Shown: positions 7,302 through 13,618 of the stretch, piece by piece
Position numbering within the stretch: position 1 is the first letter of the stretch
Layout: each line of letters begins with the position of its first letter
Assembly (NCBI GenBank): GCA_900765525.1
Contig: CAAFRY010000119.1
Span: 1 to 13,618, forward strand
Source: an uncultured Blautia sp.
GTDB lineage: Bacteria; Bacillota; Clostridia; Lachnospirales; Lachnospiraceae
DNA length: 13,618 nt
Direction: 5' to 3'
Made by a program: the position numbers and the translations under genes
Notes under the pieces: model-generated
Told to the model about the DNA's origin: nothing
The model's input: the letters and a program-made list of their open reading frames with translations, nothing else
Databases searched by the model: none

Positions 7302-8812
7302 AACTGCTGATTGTAGATGATGAAGAAATGATTTGCCAGGCCATTGCCAACAGCATTGACTGGGAAGCCCACAATATCCATCTGGCAGGCACCTGCCTGG
7401 ACGGAGTGGAGGCTTATCATATGATATTGGACGAAAATCCGGATATTGTCATGACAGACATCCGTATGCCGGGAATCTCCGGCCTGGATTTGATTGAGCG
7501 AATCAGCCGCACTGATTTATGCACCCAGTTTATCATTCTCTCCGGATACGGGGAGTTCGATTACGCCAAAAGAGCTATGAAATGCGGGGTTCGCCACTAT
7601 CTCCTGAAGCCCTGCACAGAGGAACAAATTCTGGACTGTATCCGTGATGTGACCCAGGACTGCTATCAGGCCCTGGCCAAAAAGGAAGGTCAGCCCGGGG
7701 AAAATACCGCCCTTCAGAAGAATCTCCACCGGACTCTGATATACAACATGGTTCGGGAGGGTGTGTCTTCTCTGTCTGTGACGGATACCTTCTTTGAATC
7801 CTATGAGCATTATCTCACTCTCACAGATATGCCTTATCAGTTTTGTTGTGTCTATTATCTGGAGGAAAAAAATCTGGAGCAGTGTCTGGAAAGCTTCCGC
7901 ATATTTTGGAAAAACCATATGCCAGATACTCAGCTATATGTTATTTATATACGAAATATTTTGCTTTTCTTTTTCCCTGACACAGAGGCGGATTATGAAA
8001 ACCTGGATATGTTTTTCCGGACTCTAAGCTTTCCTACCCAGACAGTTTCCATAGATTACAGCAGAGTGGGGCACCCGGATTTAAAATCCCTGCTGTCCAT
8101 GCTGATTAAACGGTTGAAAAGATATGATGTTCTTTATTTCCTGGAGGAAAACCAACGGATTCCCACCTTTAATTACGGACAGATTGTGGAGAAAGTAAAC
8201 CGGCTGGTGCCTCTTATTGCTGCCAGGGAGACCGGAATCTGGGAGGATGCTTTAAAGGAGCTGTCTTCTATATTAAGCGCTGCCTCTAACAAAGACTTCC
8301 TGCTCCAGCTCTCTGACAATATCCTGATTTCTCTGGGTACACACCTGCCTTCCCGTACCCTGCCGGAAATCACAGAATTCCTCTATGAACTTCACGAGGA
8401 AAAAGAAACCGGGCATATGGCCCGGAAGGTATCGGAGTATGTGGAAAAGCTGACAGAGGCCCAGAACCATGGAAACAGGCAATACAGTCCTTTTATCACC
8501 AAACTCATTGACTATGTACACCAGCACTACAGCAACCCGGATTTGACTTTAAAATGGATTTCTGAAAATTATCTGTACATGAATGTCAGCTATGTAAGCC
8601 GCAGCTTCACCAAAGAAACCGGGGAAAAATTCTCCAGCTTCCTGATGAAGCTGCGGGTTCAGAAGGCCAAAGAAATCCTCTCCACCAGTGACAATGAAAA
8701 AATCCAGAATGTGGCGGAGCTGGTGGGCTGCGGAAACACGCCCTATTACTTCAGCAAGATATTCAAAAAATGCACCGGACTGACCCCTTCTGCTTATGTT
8801 AAGAAATTATAA
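7295..8812 (+). CDS. yesN: YesN-type response regulator with AraC DNA-binding domain
   Basis: A 505-residue regulator. The receiver domain (about 1-120) has acidic residues D8/D9, phospho-acceptor Asp55 in MTDIRMPG, Ser83 and Lys105. A poorly conserved middle region (about 120-395) follows, then a complete AraC-type double helix-turn-helix (about 397-505) ending in the typical YYFSKIFKKCTGLTPSAY signature. The ATG overlaps the kinase stop by 7 bp, with AAAGGAGAGG upstream, implying translational coupling. It is the cognate partner of the kinase. Given the divergent layout it most likely activates the transport/aguA operon, as in Paenibacillus aldouronate clusters with yesM-yesN neighbours. 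The target is an inference. Confidence 0.94.
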   Translation: MLKLLIVDDEEMICQAIANSIDWEAHNIHLAGTCLDGVEAYHMILDENPDIVMTDIRMPGISGLDLIERISRTDLCTQFIILSGYGEFDYAKRAMKCGVRHYLLKPCTEEQILDCIRDVTQDCYQALAKKEGQPGENTALQKNLHRTLIYNMVREGVSSLSVTDTFFESYEHYLTLTDMPYQFCCVYYLEEKNLEQCLESFRIFWKNHMPDTQLYVIYIRNILLFFFPDTEADYENLDMFFRTLSFPTQTVSIDYSRVGHPDLKSLLSMLIKRLKRYDVLYFLEENQRIPTFNYGQIVEKVNRLVPLIAARETGIWEDALKELSSILSAASNKDFLLQLSDNILISLGTHLPSRTLPEITEFLYELHEEKETGHMARKVSEYVEKLTEAQNHGNRQYSPFITKLIDYVHQHYSNPDLTLKWISENYLYMNVSYVSRSFTKETGEKFSSFLMKLRVQKAKEILSTSDNEKIQNVAELVGCGNTPYYFSKIFKKCTGLTPSAYVKKL

Positions 8813-8829
8813 GGTACTCCGGACAGATG

Positions 8830-10848
8830 CTACCCTCTTCTGCTGACAATCCTGTAATACACTTTGGCAGTGGCTGTGTACATGATACCGTAAATCAGAC
8901 CAAAGACCAGGAAGCACAGCACTGTCACCATCACTAAAAGCTTCAGATTCGTCAGACCGAATAGCTGCAGCAGCTGATAAATCATAGGAAAGGCGAAGGC
9001 TGTATGGATTCCCCCTAAAGCCAGGGGCAGGAAAAATATGGTAAGCACCTGGGAATGAATACTCCTTTTGATTTCCTTCTCTGTCATGCCCACCTTCTGG
9101 AGTATCTGGAATCTTCCTTTATCCTCATATCCTTCCGTAACCTGCTTGTAGTACATAATCAGCAGAGTACCCAGAAGAAATACCAGGCCCAGCAGGATAC
9201 CCAGGAAAAACATACCTGCATACAGAGAATAAAAATCAATTCTCTCCGCTCCCACACTCTCTACGTTCACCTGACCATAGACCTCATCCTGGGCAGACAG
9301 AGTTTCCAGTCTTTCCAGGATGCTCTGCTCCATATCTGCCTGCACCTGGTCTTCGCAGTCTAAATCCAGGCCATAGTAATCATGTTCCACCATGGTCACA
9401 TCAACGGAAGCATAGGCGTCTTTTATATCTGTAAGATTCTGCCGTGGCACAAAGAGATAGGTGGTAGGCACAATCTGCATAGAGTCTACCCCATTATCAA
9501 TGAACTCCACATATTTTTTAATTTTCCAGGACGGTCCCTCCTGAAACTTCAGTTCTTTATATTCCCTTTCAAAATCAGATTTTGTGTTGCACACCAGAGC
9601 CTCTCCCGGTGCCAGCTCCTCACTGGTTCCCATTATCTTATTGTAGTCTTCCAAGGGTACTGCCATTATCTGTCTTATCTGGCTATACTGGGAAGTAGAA
9701 TCCCGCTGAAATTCTTCGGTATCCAGAAGCACTTCATTTCCCTGAAACAAACCGGAAAAATCCAATATGCTGTAGGAAAGCAGATTTTCCCCTTTTACCC
9801 CGTATTCTTCCAGCACATCCCTGACAATCTGATGCACCTGCTCTATTTTCTCTTCCTCCAGAGTAGGGGTGTCTATCACCAGATTTCTGGGATAACGGGT
9901 TCTTAAACTATCCTCTGTGCCAATAAAAAGACTGGCTGTAGAGGATACCATCACCAACACCATAGTAGACAGAATACAGATGGAGGCAAGCCCGGCTCCG
10001 TTCCGCTTCATACGGTAAGCCATGGTAGAAACAGAAATAAAATGATTGGTCTTATAATAATAGGTTTTGTTTTTCTTCAGAATCCTGCACATAGCCACAG
10101 ATACCGCACAAAACAGCAGATAGGTTCCGGCTATGACCAGTATTACTGCCACAAAAAAGAAAATCAGGATTTCCACAGGATTCTTAATAACTAAAGCCAT
10201 GAAATAAGCCCCTCCCAGCAGAAGCAATCCCAGCAGAGCTGCCAGCCAGTTTACTTTCAAAGGTCGCTCCCCCATTCTCTGGCTGTTAAACAACTCCACT
10301 GGCCGGGAACGGAGAATCTGCCATATCTCCTGAAGAAAAATCAGGACAAAAACAGCAGCAAAAACCTTCAGGGTCAGTCCTGCCACATACCAGTCTGCAT
10401 AAAAGGAAAATTCTGCCTTTTCCTGCAAAAGCCGAATCATCATAAGCTGGGCCGCCTTAGAAAAAAGGATTCCGCTGCACAGCCCTCCCAGCAAAGAAAT
10501 TCCTGCTCTCATCAGATTTTCCCAGGTCAATACCACGGCCAGGTTCCTTTTGTCCATACCCAGCATATGATAAAGTCCCAGCTCTTTCTTTCGCTGCTTC
10601 ATCAGGAAGGAACTGGTATAGAACAGAAAAATCGTGGCAAAAAAGCCCATAACAAAGGTTCCCATAGACAGGACGGCCTGCATCTGCTGGCCTCCGTTCA
10701 TGTCCCGTACTATCTTGTCATGACTGAGAAAGCCCAGCACATAAAACACGGCAACCATAGCCATACAGGCCGCCAGATAGGGAAAATATATTTTTCCGTT
10801 TTTCTTGATGCCCTGCCAGGCCAGGCGGGGATATAAGGATTTTTTCAA
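8830..10848 (-). CDS. bceB: Bce-type ABC transporter permease (peptide antibiotic resistance)
   Basis: A 672-residue FtsX-superfamily permease. Hydrophobicity suggests ten membrane spans: about 21-41, 57-82, 114-137, 153-174, 201-220, 226-252, 286-308, 541-566, 600-625 and 633-658. A large extracellular domain of about 230 residues (309-540) between spans 7 and 8 is the hallmark of BceB-type permeases and senses or binds cell-wall-active peptides or their lipid targets. Length fits the family. The start is TTG at 10848, overlapping the bceA stop (TTGA), with AGGAGGT 8 bases upstream inside bceA; the first in-frame ATG would delete part of span 1. The gene ends 17 bp from yesN, tail to tail. 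The drug handled cannot be read from sequence; members act on bacitracin, nisin-like lantibiotics and similar peptides. Confidence 0.92.
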   Translation of the reverse strand: MKKSLYPRLAWQGIKKNGKIYFPYLAACMAMVAVFYVLGFLSHDKIVRDMNGGQQMQAVLSMGTFVMGFFATIFLFYTSSFLMKQRKKELGLYHMLGMDKRNLAVVLTWENLMRAGISLLGGLCSGILFSKAAQLMMIRLLQEKAEFSFYADWYVAGLTLKVFAAVFVLIFLQEIWQILRSRPVELFNSQRMGERPLKVNWLAALLGLLLLGGAYFMALVIKNPVEILIFFFVAVILVIAGTYLLFCAVSVAMCRILKKNKTYYYKTNHFISVSTMAYRMKRNGAGLASICILSTMVLVMVSSTASLFIGTEDSLRTRYPRNLVIDTPTLEEEKIEQVHQIVRDVLEEYGVKGENLLSYSILDFSGLFQGNEVLLDTEEFQRDSTSQYSQIRQIMAVPLEDYNKIMGTSEELAPGEALVCNTKSDFEREYKELKFQEGPSWKIKKYVEFIDNGVDSMQIVPTTYLFVPRQNLTDIKDAYASVDVTMVEHDYYGLDLDCEDQVQADMEQSILERLETLSAQDEVYGQVNVESVGAERIDFYSLYAGMFFLGILLGLVFLLGTLLIMYYKQVTEGYEDKGRFQILQKVGMTEKEIKRSIHSQVLTIFFLPLALGGIHTAFAFPMIYQLLQLFGLTNLKLLVMVTVLCFLVFGLIYGIMYTATAKVYYRIVSRRG

Positions 10849-11606
10849 AACTTTTCACCTCCTGCCAAAGCCGTAAGAGCCAGAGAAATCTTCTCGTACA
10901 TCTGCTGATTGGTGCTGTTTCCCCGGTATATCTGATGAAATACTTCCCCATCCTTAATAAACAGAACCCTCTGGGCATGGCTGGCCGCTTTTACAGAATG
11001 GGTTACCATCAGCACGGTATGTCCGTCCTGATTGATAGCAGAAAACAAATCCAGCAGCTCGTCTGTGGAACGGGAGTCCAAAGCTCCTGTAGGCTCATCT
11101 GCCAACAGCAGTCTGGGATTTCCAATCAGGGCCCGGGCTACTGCCGCCCTCTGCTTCTGTCCTCCGGAAACCTCATAGGGATATTTCTCCAGGATTTCTT
11201 CTATTCCCAGCTTCTGAGCCAGAGGCTGGATACGTGCCTCCATTACCTTATGTCCTTTTCCTTCCAATACCAGGGGAAGGTAAATGTTATCTCTCAGGGA
11301 AAAGGTATCCAGCAGGTTAAACTCCTGGAACACGAATCCCAGATTCTCCCGCCTGAACCGGGAAATATCTTTATCCTTTATTTTTGTCACATCTTTTCCG
11401 TCCAGAAGCACCGCTCCTCCGGTGGGACGGTCCAATGCTGCTAAAATATTCAGCAGCGTGGTTTTCCCTGAGCCGGATTCGCCCATGACAGCCGTATATT
11501 CTCCATTTTCCATGGTAAAATTCACATTTTTAAGAGCCTGCACCTGGTTTCCCCCAAAGCGGGAAGTGTAGGTCTTTTTTAAGTTCCTTACCTCTAAAAT
11601 TGCCAT
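10845..11606 (-). CDS. bceA: Bce-type ABC transporter ATPase
   Basis: A 253-residue cytoplasmic ATPase that powers the adjoining BceB-type permease. All motifs are intact: Walker A GESGSGKT (42-49), Q-loop Gln94, signature VSGGQ (146-150), Walker B LLLAD with catalytic Glu171, D-loop SALD-like GALD (174-177) and switch His203. It belongs to the MacB/LolD/BceA group. The ATG at 11606 has AAGGAGG about 9 bases upstream. The stop overlaps the bceB TTG by 4 bp, so the two are translationally coupled. The upstream 133 bp contain its own regulatory region, consistent with induction by the BceRS pair. Confidence 0.95.
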   Translation of the reverse strand: MAILEVRNLKKTYTSRFGGNQVQALKNVNFTMENGEYTAVMGESGSGKTTLLNILAALDRPTGGAVLLDGKDVTKIKDKDISRFRRENLGFVFQEFNLLDTFSLRDNIYLPLVLEGKGHKVMEARIQPLAQKLGIEEILEKYPYEVSGGQKQRAAVARALIGNPRLLLADEPTGALDSRSTDELLDLFSAINQDGHTVLMVTHSVKAASHAQRVLFIKDGEVFHQIYRGNSTNQQMYEKISLALTALAGGEKF

Positions 11607-11657
11607 ATTTATTATCCTCCTTATTCCGGTTAAGGGTAATTCCCTGAACTTGCTTAT

Positions 11658-11663
11658 ATCATA
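11658..11663 (-). promoter_or_regulatory. Probable -10 box of the bceAB promoter
   Basis: On the minus strand TATGAT is preceded by TGC, an extended -10 arrangement, and start would be near 11651. The -35 position (11681-11686) has no TTGACA-like sequence and is occupied by one arm of an inverted repeat. This is what an activator-dependent promoter would look like. The gap is 133 bp, so the rest of it is described in the operator entries. Confidence 0.5.
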
Positions 11664-11668
11664 GCAAA

Positions 11669-11711
11669 GCAGGGAAATGTACTGCCATCGATTAAGCTTA
11701 CATTTCCCTGC
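11669..11711. repeat. 13-bp perfect inverted repeat in the bceA upstream region
   Basis: Arms 11669-11681 (GCAGGGAAATGTA) and 11699-11711 (its exact complement) surround a 17-base centre. On the minus strand only TTTGCT follows the stem, so it is a weak terminator at best for bceRS. Each arm contains the GAAATGTA/TACATTTC box also present in the adjacent operator, and the bceA-proximal arm covers the -35/spacer region of the bceAB promoter, so a second regulator site is plausible. Confidence 0.6.
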
Positions 11712-11715
11712 CTTG

Positions 11716-11735
11716 GTCTTACATTTCTGTAAGAC
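11716..11735. promoter_or_regulatory. Putative BceR operator (TTACA-N4-TGTAA)
   Basis: A perfect 8-bp inverted repeat, GTCTTACA then TTTC then TGTAAGAC, lies 4 bp after the bceS stop and centred about 75 bp upstream of the predicted bceAB start. It matches the TNACA-N4-TGTAA motif I recall as reported for BceR-like regulators. The box CTTACATTTC (11718-11727) recurs at 11697-11706, 21 bp away, which is two helical turns. Confidence 0.7.
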
Positions 11736-11739
11736 TCCC

Positions 11740-12729
11740 TCATTCTTCCTGAAGAACTCTTCTTAAATCAATATATATCACGGTTCCTTCTCCCGGACAG
11801 GAGGAAGCCCAGATGCGGTGTCCCAGCCCCCGGCAGATTTCTCTGCACAGATACAACCCAAGTCCGCTGGCTTTTTTATAGCTTCTGCCATTATAGCCCG
11901 TATACCCTTTCTCAAAAATCCTGGGTAAATCCTCCGGCGCAATATCTATGCCCGTATCCCGGATGCAAAAAATGTACTCCCCCTGTTTTTCTATGCGGAT
12001 AGTTCCCCGGGGCATGGTATATTTCAGGCTGTTGGACAGAATCTGCTCCACCACAAAGAGCAGCCATTTTTCATCTGTAACCGTCTCCAGACCAAGCTCT
12101 TCGTATTCCAGCCGGATTTTTTTATGAATAAAGGAGGAGGAAAATTTCCGCAGAGCCTGGCGCAAAATTCCGTCTATGTCACAGTTTACAAATAGATAGT
12201 CTCTTGTGCCGGCTCCCAGCCGCAGATAGCACATGGCCATATCCACATATTGCTCAATACGCATCAGTTCCTGGGAAAGTTCCCGCCCCAGATTGCTGTC
12301 CTCCTGCTGCAGGCTCAGCTTCATAGCGGCAATAGGCGTCTTTACCTGATGAGCCCACAGGGTATAGTAATCCGTCATATCCTGGTACTGCTGCCCCATG
12401 CGCTCTTTTTCCTCCCTGCTCTGCTCCTTTAGCCGCTCCGCCAGCTGACGGTAATCCTCTTCCAGAATACCCTCCGGTTCAGGAAGACATTCTGTCATGA
12501 TTTCCGGATTTTTCTCTGCCTGCTGCATCTGCCTGTGCTTTTTCCGGAGCCGAAGAAAATCCGGTATTCCCAGAAGGGCAGCCCAAAACAGGCAAAGAGC
12601 AGCTCCGTAAATTCCCGCTGCCAAAGGAAGGCCGTACAAAGCCAGAAGGATAAGGAAAGTCCCCATGCTCATAAAGTAAAAGGCCAAAATCCTTTTATGC
12701 TGTCTGCAATATTTCATCCACAAGCCCAT
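11740..12729 (-). CDS. bceS: BceS-type intramembrane-sensing histidine kinase
   Basis: A 329-residue kinase with two close membrane spans (about 13-33 and 36-56) and almost no external loop, the layout of BceS-like kinases that take their signal from the BceAB transporter rather than from a ligand. A coiled linker (about 88-120) leads to the phospho-acceptor His127 in WAHQVKTP. The ATPase domain has the N box with Asn233 (ILSNSLKYT), the G1 motif DTGID (258-262), an F box with IFEKGYTG (271-278) and GLGLYL (289-294). The ATG at 12729 has GAGGAGGG about 8 bases upstream and follows the regulator stop by 4 bp. Kinase function and family are clear; the pairing with BceAB rests on adjacency and on this architecture. 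Confidence 0.93.
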   Translation of the reverse strand: MGLWMKYCRQHKRILAFYFMSMGTFLILLALYGLPLAAGIYGAALCLFWAALLGIPDFLRLRKKHRQMQQAEKNPEIMTECLPEPEGILEEDYRQLAERLKEQSREEKERMGQQYQDMTDYYTLWAHQVKTPIAAMKLSLQQEDSNLGRELSQELMRIEQYVDMAMCYLRLGAGTRDYLFVNCDIDGILRQALRKFSSSFIHKKIRLEYEELGLETVTDEKWLLFVVEQILSNSLKYTMPRGTIRIEKQGEYIFCIRDTGIDIAPEDLPRIFEKGYTGYNGRSYKKASGLGLYLCREICRGLGHRIWASSCPGEGTVIYIDLRRVLQEE

Positions 12730-12733
12730 ATAC

Positions 12734-13411
12734 TCAGCCCTCCTCTATCAGGTATCCCATGCCCACTTTGGTGGCAATAAAGTTTGGAAGCCCTGCTGCT
12801 TCCAGCTTCTTTCTCAACCGGTTCACATTGACACTCAGGGTGTTTTCGTCCACAAAGCTGTCGCTTTCCCACAGCTTTTCCATCAGCTTCTCTCTGCTGA
12901 CAATTCTTCCCTTCTGGTCTAACAGGCTTTTTAATATCCGGTATTCGTTTTTGGTCAACTCTATCTTTTCACCTTGATACATAAGAGTAGCGTCCTCTGT
13001 GTTTAATACAGCCCCTTTATGCTCCAGTACCTGAACCTGGCCGCCGTAATCGTAGGAGCGACGGAGGATGGCCTGGATTTTAGCTGTCATCACTGCCTGG
13101 TCAAAAGGCTTTGCCAGAAAATCATCCCCGCCCATCTCCATGGCCATGATAATATTCATATTATCGGAAGCTGAGGAAATAAACACCACCGGAACCTTAG
13201 AACGCTTCCGGATTTCCTGACACCAGTAATACCCGTTATAGAAGGGCAGGGAAATGTCCAGCAGTACCAGGTGGGGCTGATATTTGGTAAATTCCTCTGT
13301 CACATTTCGGAAATCCTCCACACATTTTGCCTCCAAATTCCAGGCCTCCATCTGCCGCTTCATCCCCTCTGCAATTCCCAAATCATCTTCCACGATTAAA
13401 ATACGGTACAC
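12734..13411 (-). CDS. bceR: BceR-type OmpR-family response regulator
   Basis: A 225-residue regulator if started at GTG 13411. The receiver domain has E8/D9/D10, phospho-acceptor Asp52 (LLDISLPFYNG) and Lys101 (AKPFD). The C-terminal winged helix (about 125-225) ends in NVNRLRKKLEAAGL and GMGYLIEEG. The GTG has AGGAGGG 6 bases upstream and gives the usual beginning of the fold (YRILIVEDD). The frame is open up to an ATG at 13540, but that would add 43 residues unlike this family and would run through the predicted promoter, so it is rejected. It is phosphorylated by the following kinase gene and should bind the TTACA-N4-TGTAA site before bceA. Confidence 0.93.
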   Translation of the reverse strand: MYRILIVEDDLGIAEGMKRQMEAWNLEAKCVEDFRNVTEEFTKYQPHLVLLDISLPFYNGYYWCQEIRKRSKVPVVFISSASDNMNIIMAMEMGGDDFLAKPFDQAVMTAKIQAILRRSYDYGGQVQVLEHKGAVLNTEDATLMYQGEKIELTKNEYRILKSLLDQKGRIVSREKLMEKLWESDSFVDENTLSVNVNRLRKKLEAAGLPNFIATKVGMGYLIEEG

Positions 13412-13453
13412 CTCTATCCCTCCTGCCTTGGTAATTTTTATTTTCAGAAATTT

Positions 13454-13482
13454 ATTATAGAGCCTATGGCTGCACGAAGCAA
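13454..13482 (-). promoter_or_regulatory. Promoter of bceRS
   Basis: On the minus strand TTGCTT (13482-13477) and a perfect TATAAT (13459-13454) are 17 bp apart, predicting a start near 13447 and a leader of about 36 bases ending in AGGAGGG and the GTG. It supports the short bceR start and looks able to give basal expression. No full TTACA-N4-TGTAA site is seen here. Confidence 0.7.
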
Positions 13483-13548
13483 CTGTAAATTCAGGGGTTT
13501 TCTCTTTTTCAGCAGACAAAATCAACCACACTTTAATCATGATTTATC

Positions 13549-13577
13549 TTGACATGCAGATTTATCCGTTGTATCAT
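13549..13577 (+). promoter_or_regulatory. Strong promoter of a rightward gene at the window edge
   Basis: A consensus -35 TTGACA (13549-13554) and TATCAT (13572-13577) are separated by exactly 17 bp. The start would be near 13584, followed by GGAGG at 13604-13608 and ATG at 13613. It is divergent from the bceRS promoter, with about 65 bp between the two -35 boxes. Confidence 0.75.
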
Positions 13578-13602
13578 AACATTGTTATATATCACTGTTA
13601 TA
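13576..13602. promoter_or_regulatory. Tandem near-palindromes, putative repressor operator
   Basis: ATAACATTGTTAT (13576-13588) is a perfect 5-bp-arm dyad. A 14-bp copy of the same sequence with two mismatches, ATATCACTGTTATA, follows at 13589-13602, a 13-bp repeat period. They begin within the -10 box and cover the predicted start and leader, an ideal place for steric repression. The regulator is unknown, possibly the cut-off gene itself. Confidence 0.5.
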
Positions 13603-13612
13603 CGGAGGTATT

Positions 13613-13618
13613 ATGGAA
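13613..13618 (+). CDS. First two codons of a rightward gene cut by the window edge
   Basis: ATG GAA is all that is visible. The call rests on the well-formed promoter upstream and on GGAGG ending 4 bases before the ATG, slightly close but workable. Nothing can be said about the product. The operator-like repeats suggest a regulated, possibly self-regulated, gene. Confidence 0.5.

Noticed and set aside
8830..11606. bceAB as a LolCDE/MacB-type or cell-division FtsEX system
   Set aside because: Ten predicted spans, a large domain between spans 7 and 8, and an adjacent short-loop kinase with OmpR-type regulator fit Bce-type modules, not FtsEX (4 spans) or MacB.
13412..13540. 43-residue N-terminal extension of bceR from ATG 13540
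   Set aside because: It would pass through the TTGCTT-17-TATAAT promoter, is unlike the receiver fold, and the GTG at 13411 has an excellent AGGAGGG.
1..13618. Mobile element, CRISPR array, tRNA or rRNA
   Set aside because: No transposase or integrase frame, spacer-repeat pattern or cloverleaf was seen; the inverted repeats present are short and regulatory or hairpin-like.

Overview
The window reads as chromosome of a Gram-positive Firmicute, most likely a gut-type Clostridia/Lachnospiraceae bacterium. The pointers are strong AGGAGG-type ribosome sites, sigma-A-like promoters, moderate GC, a lipoprotein sugar-binding protein, a YesM/YesN-type two-component pair and a Bce-type peptide-antibiotic module. 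The family-level placement is an inference from gene content, not a search result. No RNA gene, CRISPR array, insertion sequence or phage gene is visible. All complete genes appear intact.

Left half (about 1-8812): an aldouronate (glucuronoxylan oligosaccharide) uptake and use locus. A leftward operon runs from about 5328 to 152: a lipoprotein solute-binding protein, two CUT1-type ABC permeases and a GH67 alpha-glucuronidase (aguA). No transporter ATPase and no xylanase are present. Divergent from it, a rightward pair encodes a YesM-type sensor kinase and a YesN-type AraC response regulator, the expected regulators of the operon. The 238-bp divergent gap holds a near-consensus extended -10 promoter for yesM, a weak -35 promoter for the transport operon, direct repeats and a palindrome. 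Downstream of aguA lies a 21-bp-arm perfect inverted repeat (25-70).

Right half (8830-13540): a complete Bce-type detoxification module, all leftward: response regulator (bceR), short-loop membrane histidine kinase (bceS), ATPase (bceA) and a large FtsX-type permease with an extracellular domain (bceB). The bceRS pair has its own promoter. bceAB has a separate regulatory region with a perfect TTACA-N4-TGTAA operator and a second, longer inverted repeat sharing the same box. In such modules the transporter is both detoxifier and sensor and activates the kinase, which turns on bceAB.

At the right edge a strong rightward promoter, tandem near-palindromes and a ribosome site precede an ATG at 13613, so a gene cut off by the window begins there.

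Five of the nine complete genes appear to start with GTG or TTG. I see two recognisable systems and no clearly new one. The most unusual parts are the regulatory sequences: the bceA upstream region, the tandem dyads at 13576-13602, the left-edge hairpin and a possible leaderless 23-codon ORF at the yesM start.
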